Source: Luzula sylvatica
Lineage: Eukaryota > Streptophyta > Magnoliopsida > Poales > Juncaceae
Length of the DNA stretch: 64,000 nt
Assembly: GCA_946800325.1 (NCBI GenBank)
Contig: OX326958.1
Coordinates: forward strand, 32,967,314 to 33,031,313
Direction: 5' to 3'
The stretch's first letter is position 1. Every line of letters begins with the position of its first letter. The notes under the pieces are model-generated. The model saw only the letters and a list, made by a program, of their open reading frames with translations. It was not told the origin of the DNA and searched no databases. Shown one piece after another: positions 47,512 to 58,115 of the stretch. The translations under genes were made by a program, and so were the position numbers.

Positions 47512-48362
47512 TTTATAAGTTTAAAAAGTTATTAAGATGGATAAACTTTTTTTTTAATTCTATTATTTTTTATAAAAACTTTTGTTTGCTTAAAAATACA
47601 AATGTAATCCACTTAGTATTAAATGATATTTTTATTGTTATAATTTTTTCAAAAAAAATAATAATACTTAAAAATTCTATTATGCAAATAACTTTTTTAA
47701 AAATATATTATGTAAATATGTATTATTTTGCATTGTATTTTCTTACATAATATCTTTACAAATTGAAATTATGAGAAATGGTTTGTATGAACTATGCTAA
47801 AAGAGAAAAATAAAATGAATATATTTGATGGGTTTATAAAATTAAATTTCCAAAATAATACTAATATATGTTGTATTTTTTATAATATTACATATTAAAT
47901 TATTAGTATTTTATATATAGACTTTTCATATTCTATTGCATTCACATTTGATCATGCAATCTTATGTGAAATGTTAAATAATTGATTAGACTTTGTCCAA
48001 TATGATTCTAACCAATAATAATAGGCCACGTCATTAATGTAGGATGATGTGGATTTCTAAGAATGCTTAAAACATGATGTAAAATAATAACCTATAAATG
48101 ACTACACAAAATATGATCTTCCAAAAATCTAACAAAAAATTAATGATTGAGATTAAACCATATTACTACATCTAACATTTCAAATTAATACTTAAAAATA
48201 ATAATACAAAATGCATATCTTAAATGATCAAATATAATATTAATGAATATGATGAAGTCACATTACACAATATAATGGTTAATAATCAAGATAAACATGA
48301 TGATGTGGATTCATGAGGAGGCTCAAAGATATGTGCAAAATTAAATTAGTGGGTAAATTTCA

Positions 48363-49198
48363 CAAATCAGTTCATAACTCGAGATTCATTTTTTCTTAAA
48401 ATTCAAGATTTCAAATACACACTTTATTCATAACTCGAGATTTAATCCGGGATTTCAAATCCCGGGTTTAGTCCTAACCCGAGATTCCAAAACGCCGACT
48501 TTAACGTTGACAACTATGAAGTCTGTAAATGAATGCCTAGCACGGTATACATGAGCCAAGAACTCTTTCCTTGTTTTCTTCCTTGAATAACCCAAAAAGA
48601 ATTCGTAACCGTAAAACCCAAGAGGCAAGAAGAACTCTTTTTGCTCATCCCCATTTCCTCTTTAAATTCTTCCAGAGGGTTTCACTGAAGAAGAGAGAAG
48701 AATCGCAAGATCAAAGTAAAAAGGAAATAGAAAGGGGAAAAAAGGGAAAGAAATCTTCCAGCTCGGCAGCTCCTCTCCCAAATCCCCAATTTGAGGTACG
48801 AAATATTGTGAAATTTTCTAATAGATCTGTACTAATTATAAAGTTTTCCTCGTGGTTGTACTAGATCGCTTCATGCAGGTTTTTTGTGCTTAATAATTTT
48901 TTTGGGTTCTTCAATGAATCAGAGTTTAATCATTATTTTTTGCTATTTTGATCGTTTTTTGTTAGATATTGATGGATTCCGCATCGTTGAGTTGATTGCA
49001 TGCGATACTGAATTGAAGTGACTAATCTGAGATCATTCCCAGTTATTCTTTTTTAGGCAAATTTATGTTCTGAGCTGATCTCTTGAATGGTTTTATGTGG
49101 AATTTGAGTATTTTGCTTCTTTGATCTGCCAATTTCGCTTTTGATTTTATAGAAAAATATCCCAGCTTCACAGAATTTTGTGTTGTTAAAAAAAAAAG
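48363..49198 (+). other. Promoter and 5' leader of the RING gene, probable leader intron
   Basis: Purine-rich leader-like sequence from about 48550 to 48797 ends at AATTTGAG followed by gtacgaaat, a plausible donor. A T-rich intron-like stretch then runs up to the ATG at 49199. An intron in the 5' untranslated region is common for this E3 family, but it is inferred here from base composition and splice motifs only. Confidence 0.45.
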
Positions 49199-50416
49199 AT
49201 GGAAAACAGTGAAAACACAGAAGAAATAGATGGAAACCTTTATATGGGTCTCCCCCCTTTACTCCCAAATCCAAGATGGGAACCGGATCCTTCTCTTGGT
49301 CTTTTGCACCAAACCCGGCCCGTTACAACCCATGGAATTCAACCCCCTACGATACCCTTTATCGAAACCCCAATATTTCCCTTCACCCCCGATTTCTCCC
49401 TAAACGAAACCCCAACTTTCTCCCCTCGACCTTCCTCCTCAAATGCGGATCCTTATTCGGACCCGTTAAGCTCTATTCCTGCTTTGCGAACCCATTACAG
49501 AGAAGACCGTTCGCCAAGCCAACAAGTACCCATGTTTCTAATCCCAATGGAAGATTTAATGAATGACGGGTCTAGAGCCCCTCAAGTCTCTAACAGAGAC
49601 CATTTGGAAGAATACCCTCAACTCCGCTTCCAAAGATTGTTAGACTTGAACCGTACCGTTACAGGTCCAGGTTCGGTATCAACTCACCCCGACACAAGCC
49701 CCGAAAGACTGATGAACAACATCCTCGCATTAGAAGCTTCTAGAAAGAAGTTAAAAGAAATGAAAAACGGTCCGAATGGTACCAACGGTACCAGTGACAG
49801 CTGTAAGTGTGGGGCGGACTTTGAATGCAACATATGTTTAGAAACGGCTATTGAACCTGTGGTGACGACATGTGGCCATTTATTTTGTTGGAAATGTTTG
49901 TATAAATGGATACATACACAAGCGCTGAGTATAACAGAATGTCCTGTATGTAAAGGGGAAGTTGCAGAGAGTAACTTGACGCCGATATACGGGCGTGGCG
50001 GAAACGGGTCTGGATCCATTAAGGTATCCGGGTCCATAATGGAGGAGAAGATTCCTCCGAGGCCGAGTGGACGAAGGACCGACAGTGCGAGACAAATTAT
50101 AAGGAGAGAGGGAACGGGTGGTGGGCCCCACGAGGAGGAGAGAGTGAGGAGGGATTTGGAGAGAGTGCTTGTTAGCCTCAGACAGGTCACAAGAGCGAAT
50201 CGTGGTACGGCTGGTACAGTTGCTATATTTTCTGGGGCTGGCTCTGGGATGGAGGAAGTTGGCGAGGGAGAGGGAGGGGGAGGGGAAGGAGGAGTTGGTG
50301 CCGGTACGGGCACCGGTACCGGTAACGGTACGGGTACAAGGACAGGTGGGGAAAGTGGTACGGGTTCGTCAGGTAGAGGAGAAATGCATGTTAGGAGGAG
50401 AAGGAGGTATAGATAG
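49199..50416 (+). CDS. RING-type E3 ubiquitin ligase, RMA/MUSE-like
   Basis: A single exon of 405 residues. The N-terminal 170 residues are Pro/Ser/Thr-rich and disordered-looking. A C3HC4 RING is at about 208-262: CNICLETAIEPVVTTCGH, FCWKCLYKWIH, then ECPVCKG. The spacing and the CLYKW segment are those of RMA-type RINGs. The C-terminal 110 residues are low complexity, with Gly/Glu and Gly-Thr repeats (GTGTGTGNGTGT), and end in RRRRRYR. No C-terminal membrane anchor is seen, unlike RMA1-3; this longer anchor-free form is more like Arabidopsis MUSE1/MUSE2, ligases tied to immune-receptor control. Substrate unknown. An overlapping antisense frame at 49684-50313 is a composition artefact. Confidence 0.88.
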   Translation: MENSENTEEIDGNLYMGLPPLLPNPRWEPDPSLGLLHQTRPVTTHGIQPPTIPFIETPIFPFTPDFSLNETPTFSPRPSSSNADPYSDPLSSIPALRTHYREDRSPSQQVPMFLIPMEDLMNDGSRAPQVSNRDHLEEYPQLRFQRLLDLNRTVTGPGSVSTHPDTSPERLMNNILALEASRKKLKEMKNGPNGTNGTSDSCKCGADFECNICLETAIEPVVTTCGHLFCWKCLYKWIHTQALSITECPVCKGEVAESNLTPIYGRGGNGSGSIKVSGSIMEEKIPPRPSGRRTDSARQIIRREGTGGGPHEEERVRRDLERVLVSLRQVTRANRGTAGTVAIFSGAGSGMEEVGEGEGGGGEGGVGAGTGTGTGNGTGTRTGGESGTGSSGRGEMHVRRRRRYR

Positions 50417-52047
50417 ACGAGAAGAGCCGTGGCGGCTTTATGGTAATTATGGGTGGGTTTATAGGTCTTAATTGAATCTCTTTTGTTGTGGTATTTTTTG
50501 GAGGTTTATTAAGAGGAGCTTTAATTTGGTGGATGTTGTTAATATGTTGCTCCTTGTATGATTTTGTTTCGGGCCTAGTCTTTTTAAAAAATATATGTTT
50601 GTAAGCCTGTCCTTTGATATTATCTTTCTATCTTGAAGAAGGTTTAGGAAATGGAGAGTACTGAAATTCAAACAAGTTCATATGTTAATTTCAAAGTTCA
50701 TATCTTAATTTAATCGTTATTGTTGTTATTTTTTATGTTAGTTACGATAGGAGATAAAATAAATTCGTGAAAACGAATTCTTTATTATTAACTGTAGGCC
50801 GAATTATTTCATATGTATCCCTACAAAACTCCATAATTTATGTATACCCTTGAAAACCGTGTAAAACCGTGTAAGATCATGAATACCGTAAAGAACTTGG
50901 CGAATTATCTTTGTTAATCTTGCAACTCAATCTCACCTCATGTAAGAAAATCTTCTTAATTCGCTCGATTCTTTACGAGATCTCATTTGTCTTCTTGTTT
51001 GATTGAAAATAGCCAACATATTTTAAGTTGTTATTTTGTAATATTTTCAAGTTATGAAAACAACTTCAATCCTTAGAAAGATTTTCGCCAAATTAGTTAG
51101 TATAAAAATTCAAAATACTTTCTTGTTTTGTTCATATTCTCAAATTAATTAACAAAGATGATGAGAACGAATCAACACAAATTTAATTCCTTGTTTCCGT
51201 AGTGGGTAAAATTGGAAAAACAAAAATTAATTCTAATCTTAACGAAGCATTAACATAATTCTAAGAAAAAGGTCATCCATGAAATTTTATAAGTTTTGTT
51301 GGGGTATTCATGATAAAAATCAGAATTTTTTTATTTCTAAATGAAGATCTTCTTTCCCTGGTTTTTGAAAACCGAGTCTTTTATTCTTGCGTCTCTTGGG
51401 CTTCTCTTCCGGATTCTCTCGTCGTCCAGGCTCTTGAATTTGGGAGTCACGATCCCAGTTTTTCTCACCATATAGGCATTTCACTCAGTTTGCTAGGGTT
51501 ACTGAGCAACTGCCTTTTCCAAAAGCTTCTCCACCACTTCACTCTCTTTCCTCTCCTCGCTCTGGTCGCCCTAGCTGATTTTGGGACAATTTTTTTTTTT
51601 CTTCTTCTTTATCTGAGCATTTCTTCTAGATTTCTTTTTTTCTTGATCTTGTTGGATTCGAATAATTTTGATTATTTTTTAAATAGAAAATTATATTGTG
51701 AAGTAAGCATATTTAAGTGCTAATCATCATTTAATATTTTAAATAAAAAATTCCATTTCATCCAATTTATCGAACATCGTTGGGAAAACAAATTAGAACG
51801 GTAAACTATTAGTTATTCCTCTATTTCATGGCTTGTGCTGAACGGGCCGTAGCATAATTATTAAAATTTGAAGGGATTGATATGGGCCTTGACTGCAACA
51901 GCCTAGTAAAAATAATGGACTCCTGTCAAAAAATTAAAATTCGAAATGTGATAATTCCCCAATGTTAGTGGAGTATTTCTTTTTAGTTTTTCTGACCACG
52001 CCAACTGTTCGACGTAATTCCTCTGCGAGAGCGAGAGCGAGGGAGAT
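50417..52047. other. Spacer between RING and PPR genes
   Basis: No supported gene. 50810-50890 carries MITE-like words (atccctacaaaactccataat, atcatgaatacc). 51310-51723 holds an open frame of 137 codons rich in Phe and Leu, with a GC-richer middle but no domain, and I do not accept it as a gene. The leader of the PPR gene is at the right end, with gagagcgagagcgag just before the ATG. Confidence 0.5.
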
Positions 52048-53745
52048 ATGAGGATACTTCTGCAGGTTCTAAGAAGAAGTATAAGGCAACAAGATGGAGC
52101 GTCGTCTTTGTTAACTCGCTCGTTTCTCACAGCATCCACTCCTCCAATGGAAGTACGAGTTTCTCAATCGGATTCTGAATTGGTTCAACCCGACTTCAAT
52201 CCAAGCTCATCATCACCGTCAGTACCTGAATTCGGACCCAATTCTCTCGCTTGGAGGGTGGAGAGGCTACCGCACGGCGAATCAGTGGTAACAGCATTTC
52301 AAGGGTGGATGCGAGATGGGCTAGCCGTCAATCGTGGTCACATTTTTCATGCTATCAATCGCCTCAGACGCCACCGTCTTCACTTCCGTGCCCTTGAGGT
52401 AAATAATGGCATTCTTTGTTTTGCTTTTGCCACTGTCAATACTAACAAGCAAGGACTTGATGGATTGTTTGTTTCAATACTTATTATGCATGAATAGGTG
52501 ATGGAATGGTTGATGAGAGAGAGGCCATACAAGCTATCTGAGCTCGAGTATTCCTATCTCTTAGAATTCACTTGTAAGCTCCACGGACTTTCTCATGGAG
52601 AGAAGCTTTTCCTCAATATCCCCAAAGAGTACCAAAACAAACTACTTTACAACAACCTAGTCATGGCTTGCCTGGATCAAGGAAGTATCAAGCTTTCATA
52701 CGCATACATGAGAAAAATGCGGGAATTTTCGTTCCCTATCTCGCCCTTGAATTACAACCGTCTTATAATTATGCATTCTTCGCCGAGCCGAAGAAAAACA
52801 ATACCTAAAATTCTGACCCAAATGAAATCAGACGGTATTACCCCTCACGTTTCCACTTTTAACATATTACTCAAAATGCATGCGAGTGACCATAATGTAG
52901 ATGGCATGTCCAAGGTGTTCGATGAAATGAAACGTGTCAATGTTGAGCCCAACGATATCACATATGGCATCCTTGCTCTGGCCCATGCCGTGGCGAGGCT
53001 ATACACGGTTTCTGAGACTTATGTCTTGGCCTTGTTGAAGTCGAGAAAGGGAAATAATTGGTCTACATTGGATATTCTTATCTTGTTATATGGATATCTT
53101 AACAAAGAGAAAGAGTTAGAGAAAATATGGGAGTGTGTGCAAAAGCTTCCCCATGTGAGACCCAAAAGCTATTTATTGGCAATTGAAGCCTTTGGGAAAG
53201 TAGGGTTCAGTACCAGAGCAGAAGAAATTTGGACCGAACTGAAAATTCGCAAAACGAAAAGGGAAACGCACGAATTCAATTCGATTTTATCGGTCTATTG
53301 CCGCCGTGGTATGATAAACAAGGCATCCGAGATATACAAAGAAATGTTACCAAATCGTTGCAAGCCAAACGCAATAACGTATCGCCACCTGGCACTGGGT
53401 TGTCTGAAAGCAGGTTTGGTCGAGGATGCAATTAAGACGATTAAAATGGGCAAAAACGAAATGTTGACGAATAAGGTAAAAATGTCGACGCCTTGGCTCG
53501 AGACAACTTTTACGGTACTCGAAAATTTTGGGGAAATGGGTGATTTGGAGAATGCGAAAAAGATGTTCGAAGAGTTGAAGGAATCGAAGTATTGTAGGAA
53601 TACATTTGTGTATAATGCGTTGCTTAAAGGTTATGTTAAGGCTAGGGTTTCTGAACCCGATTTGTTAAAGAAGATGATTTTAGAGGGAGCGAGACCTGAT
53701 GCTGAGACTTACAGTCTTTTGAGACTTGTACAACAGTTTGTTTGA
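52048..53745 (+). CDS. P-class pentatricopeptide repeat protein, probably mitochondrial
   Basis: Two exons (52048-52398 and 52498-53745; intron of 99 bp, GT-AG, in frame at RALE/VMEWL) give 532 residues. The N-terminus MRILLQVLRRSIRQ is Arg-rich and lacks acids for about 15 residues, as in mitochondrial targeting peptides. PPR-like helix pairs include YNNLVMACLDQGSIKLSYAY, TFNILLKMHASDHNVDGMSK, EFNSILSVYCRRGMINKASE and VYNALLKGYVKARV. No E, DYW or SMR domain follows. The length, the segment VVTAFQGWMRDG and the C-terminus RPDAETYSLLRLVQQF resemble Arabidopsis At1g07590 as I remember it. PPR proteins bind organellar RNA; the target is unknown. Confidence 0.92.
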
Positions 53746-54808
53746 TTTTTGGATAAAATGAAATCAGATCGAACTAAAAATCAGATAAAATGAGATCAGA
53801 CGAATTTTGGGATTCGGACATGCCATTTATTTCATTGTTAGTAAGTTATAAACTTAAATTCAAGTCGGCTATGGATTTTGGTGAGTTGTAAATTGTAATT
53901 AGGAGAATATTTGTGCTTAACTGCGGATATTTAATTATATTTTTTATTCTATTAAGATGTGTAATGCTATGTATGACTATGACTATCATTTTAAAAATAA
54001 AAATGGGCATTCATCGTAGTCTTATAGTTCTACTAACTATGATCATTTTAACCTAAAATGATTAATATTTTTTTTAGAAATAAAAATACATTTATTCTGG
54101 CACTGTATATTTTAAGGTATATTACGACTTAAAATATAATATGACACGTATGATCAATGTTATTCATCATAGTATAGACAGTTCTGGATATAGACAAGGT
54201 GAATCAATATGGGCTTGTTTGATTTGTGGGATTTTAAGGGATATGTGTTTTCAAATACCGTTTTACGTGTAGGATTTTGAGGGATATGTATTTTCAAATA
54301 CCATAAAATCCATTGTTTGATTTTTATGTATTTTTATGTGTAGTGCGTATTTCATCATCAGAATTCATGGGCTAGTGAAATACCAAAAAAAATGATATTC
54401 CAAAACACAAGAAAGAGATCCATGTATTTCATGATCATAATTGTTTATGAAATTTTTTGTTTACAAGACAAATATAAAGCGGAATTATAACAATAACTAT
54501 CTTAGTTTTAAAATTGTAAAACTAACATCCTTGACCTTTCAAAGGCCGAGAGATGTATATAACTGATTTTACTTTATTACATTACTCCATATTGCATCCT
54601 TATTTCCCACCCAGATTTATATTGTTTTAAAAAAATATTATATTTGAATGTTAAATATTAAATCTTAAAAATTCAAACTTGTTTGTAAAAAAAATGAGTG
54701 CCCATTAAAAATATTTCATAAATTATATATCTTGAAATATTTTAAATATAAAAATGAATTTTAGAAAATATGTTTCATCATTAAATCTTGCAGACCTTAT
54801 TTAGTTTA
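53746..54808. other. Gene-free spacer
   Basis: No exon-like frame. Around 54210-54330 a phrase is repeated in direct orientation (ttttaagggatatgtgttttcaaatacc and ttttgagggatatgtatttt...). The remainder is AT-rich. Confidence 0.5.
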
Positions 54809-56172
54809 GGAAAAAGTCTGTTTTTGGTCCCTAACAATTACCAAATTGTTCAACTTGCCCCATGACTAACTTTATGCATCTTTTTGCCCCCTGAACTTGC
54901 TATTTGTGTTCGGTTTGCCCCCTCTGTCCAATAACTCATGCCCCCTCAGTTAAATTGTTGTTAACTCATGCTATTTTATACTTATTATTCAAATCCGACC
55001 CGTTAATCATTTAACCCGACCCGAAACCCGAGCCCCCCCTCCTGTCGCTCTCGCTCTCTTACTCCTGTGGAATCCACCCTCATCTTCATCTTCATCTTGT
55101 CCACCCTCAAAAACCCCTGGGCAAATTGCTCTTATCGCCATTGCCATGTCACCAAAAGATTCTCCTTCTTCACCTTCCTCCCCATCTTCTTCTTCCTTGA
55201 TTTCTTTCTCGACCCGTAGTAAATATTCAAAATTTTTCGTCAGCCCGTCGCTGAACTAACAAACCGTCGCTGAAAGTCTGCTACGGACCGTCGAAAACAC
55301 CTAACCCGTCGCAGAAAGTCCCGTGGATTCAAAAGTTCTCCGTCGGGGGTTATAATAATAGTCTAAACTATTTCCGACGGGGTGACCGTCGCTGAAAGTC
55401 TGCTACGGACCGTCGAAAACACCTAACCCGTCGCAGAAAGTCCCGACGTGGATTCAAAAGTTCTCCGTCGGGGGTTATAATAATAGTCTAAACTATTTCC
55501 GACGGGGGGTTATAATAGTCTAAACTATTTCCGACGGGTCGTAACTGGGCCTTTTGCGACCGTTTTCCACTTCACCGACGGGCCATAGGAAAGTTTTGCG
55601 ACGGTTTTTTCTTTTCACTGACGGGCTGGGCTTTGTACGACGGGCCGACGGAGAACTTTTGAATCCACGTCGGGACTTTCTGCGACGGGTTAGGTGTTTT
55701 CGACGGTCCGTAGCAGACTTTCAGCGACGGTTCGTTAGTTCAGCGACGGACTGACGGAAAATTTTGAAGAAAGAAATCGAGGAAGAAGAAGATGGGGAGG
55801 AAGGTGAAGAAGGAGAAGATGAGGGTGGAAAATTTTGGTGACATGGCAATGGCGATAAGAGCATTTGCCTAGGGATTTTTGAGGGTGGAGAAGATGAGGG
55901 TGAATTCCACAGGAGTAAGAGAGCGAGAGCGATAAGAAGGGGGGGGGGGTCGGGTTTCGGCTCAGGTTAAATGATTAACGGATCGGATTTGAATAATAAG
56001 TATAAAATAACATGAGTTAACAGCAATTTAACTGAGGGGACACGAGTTATTAGACGGAGGGGGCAAACCGAACACAGATAGCAAGTTCAGGGGGCAAAAA
56101 GGTGCAAAAAATTAGTCAGGGAGCAAGTTGAACAATTTGGTAATTGTTAGAGACCAAAAACAGACTTTTTCC
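54809..56172. mobile_element. Foldback Mutator-like element with arms of over 500 bp
   Basis: It begins GGAAAAAGTCTGTTTTTGGT and ends ACCAAAAACAGACTTTTTCC. A perfect 9-bp direct repeat, tttagttta, flanks it (54800-54808 and 56173-56181). The two halves are inverted copies over nearly the whole length: each arm runs through agtctgtttttggt, gttcggtttgccccc, ccgacccgt, the CTCTCGCTCTC region, gccattgccatgtcacc and cagaaagtccc. The left half has an extra tandem copy of a 122-bp piece (accgtcgctgaaagtctgc at 55263 and 55385). No transposase. A transcript would fold into a hairpin. Confidence 0.92.
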
Positions 56173-57119
56173 TTTAGTTTACAAAATTGTGTACCTACTA
56201 AGGTTTTCATATTTTACAAAATGATATATCTAAGAGTATTTTATTTAAAAAAAAAATCATATTTTTCAAATAAAAATCATTTTACAAGATATGAACCATA
56301 TTTTAGTAAACACACATTTAAAAATAAATAAATAAATAAATATGCTTTTCTAAGATTTAATAACGAAACATATTTTTAAGTGTCATACTTATATTTTAAA
56401 ATATTTGTAGGTATATCAATTTATTAATTATTTTTAATAGACACACATTTTTCAATAATTTTTTTTTTGAAATTTATGATTCAAATATAATATTTATTGT
56501 AATATATGTTTTAAACAATATAAATTTTGGTGGTAAATAAGGGTGTAATATGAAGTCATGTACTGTACCCATAAAAAATTGAGAGTGGCATTTTTGTAAT
56601 ATCAAAAGTATGATAGCTCTTTTAACAATTTACATTCTATAGTTGTCTAGAAATAAAAAAAATTTCATTGTTTATTCATATATTAGTACTAATGAGTAAT
56701 GACATAATAATATTTAAAACAAAAAAAAATTCATTTTTGCCTCCTAAACTGGAAAAAAGAAATACAATTTATAGGGCCCTCCCCACAACTTTAATTTGCT
56801 CATTTTTTATCCTCTAGATTCTTCGTTTTGCTTATTTTGTCTCTTTCATCAGTTAAGTGTCCAGTCATAAATTAAATGATAAGATTTCAGTGTGACGTGA
56901 CATTTTTAAACTATTTTGAAAAATGACGTAACAAATTAAATAAAAATAAAATTTATTTAAATCCAAACTCATTAATCAAAATAATTAAACCCAATAATTC
57001 AAATTCACCTCTTTCTCTCTTGCGCGCGTGCGCGCTCTCACCAGCCCTCTGAGGACAACCCCCCTCTCTCGCCCCTTGTCTCTCTCACTCTCACCAGCAT
57101 ATTTTACTGGAAGCTCGTT

Positions 57120-57122
<3 letters not shown>
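56173..57122. other. Gene-free spacer
   Basis: AT-rich to about 56990, with a MITE-like passage around 56730-56870 (tcctaaactggaaaaaag, cctctagattcttcg). From 56990 the sequence turns CT-rich and could be an untranslated leader. Confidence 0.4.
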
Positions 57123-57189
<67 letters not shown>

Positions 57190-57212
57190 ACCTTGTTAGT
57201 TTCTCGCTGAAA

Positions 57213-57247
<35 letters not shown>
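57123..57247. repeat. Two (CT)n microsatellites
   Basis: TC runs at 57123-57188 and 57214-57247 are separated by 25 bp of unique sequence. A short frame that begins with ATG follows (57273-57395, 40 codons); I could not assign it. The region may be the leader of a gene split by the retrotransposon inserted at 57413. Confidence 0.9.
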
Positions 57248-57250
<3 letters not shown>

Positions 57251-57413
57251 CCTCGACGATGATCTTCTTTCTATGGTGACGGCAGCAGAATCCTTGACGA
57301 CGCCCTTCTCCATCATCCAGACCCTTACCCTCGAATCCTGGATGCAGCAGAACCAAACCCTAGATAACGGCCTCCCTAGAACTCTTTTGTCGTGACAAGG
57401 TCTTTCTTCTCTG

Positions 57414-57912
57414 TGTTATGTCCCGCAATTTAAAATCAACACAACACAACAGAACACAATTCAACTTCTCGCTCAAATTCAATTCATTAAGAACCAAATT
57501 CAGGATTATAGAAGTAGAGTTATTACAGACCAAAAACTCATAGTTTCTTACAAGATAGATAAAGACAAATAACTCTACTAGACTCCTTATATATGATCTG
57601 CCTAAACGTACGGAAGATCAGATCATAACAAATATATGATCTGCCTAAACGTACGGAAGATCAGATCATAACAAACTCCTACATGCCTTCTTGCTCTAGA
57701 TTCCCTTTCTACTCAGCCCACTCTTCATTGGGCTTTTACTCTTGTCAATGATCCTCAAGCCCATCTCCACTCTAGCCTGTTTAATCCTCATCTTCTATTA
57801 ACAGGTTCCAAACCCGCTATCTACGACTAATTCCATTCAAAGTGGAATTAAGCATAACAGCCCCTATTTTTTATTAATTTGCAAAACTGGAAATATATGT
57901 ACATATATAACA
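57414..57912 (-). repeat. 3' LTR of the Gypsy element
   Basis: Left-hand copy on the plus strand, with ends TGTTATGTCC and ATATATAACA. It contains tandem copies of atatgatctgcctaaacgta. The element's purine tract abuts its inner edge. A 143-bp duplication spans its inner end (57830-58115). Confidence 0.95.
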
Positions 57913-58115
57913 ATACCTTCCCCTAATAAAAACCTTGTCTCAAGGTTTAAATTTAGGAAACCTGGCCATGATATTCCATTCAAAGTGGAATTAAGCATAA
58001 CAACCCCTATTTTTTATTAATTTGCAAAACTGGAAATATATATACATATATAACAATACCTTCCCCTAATAAAAACCTTGTCTCAATGTTTAAATTTAGG
58101 AAACTTGGCCATGAT
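57830..58115. repeat. 143-bp tandem duplication across the LTR/internal border
   Basis: Copy 1 is 57830-57972 and copy 2 is 57973-58115, differing at only a few bases. Each contains the LTR end, the purine tract and the last codons of the polyprotein frame. The element therefore has two adjacent 3' LTR starts and two purine tracts. The matching position near the right LTR is not duplicated. Confidence 0.95.

Larger units (their letters stand above)
45446..48362 (-). mobile_element. Helitron-like element (3' end at 45446), interrupted by a solo LTR
   Basis: Read on the minus strand the left end is a GC-rich bulged hairpin, CTCGCTGCGTAGCGCGAG, then TATTCTC, then CTAG followed by T. That is the classic plant Helitron 3' end (hairpin about 7-12 bases before CTAG, inserted before T). 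The body is very AT-rich. At the far side, 48305-48362 matches the repeat at the left edge of this window. No RepHel protein is visible, so it would be non-autonomous. The 5' TC end is not pinned down, and the right limit is an estimate. The solo LTR at 45920-47511 is inserted inside. Confidence 0.6.

Noticed and set aside
49684..50313. 209-codon antisense frame in the RING gene
   Set aside because: Pro/Ser-rich composition mirrors the Gly/Thr-rich sense strand. The sense frame carries a clear RING.
51310..51723. 137-codon plus-strand frame rich in Phe and Leu
   Set aside because: No domain, no strong start context, and an AT-rich, T-run-driven composition. Possibly a decayed leader, but not supportable as a gene.
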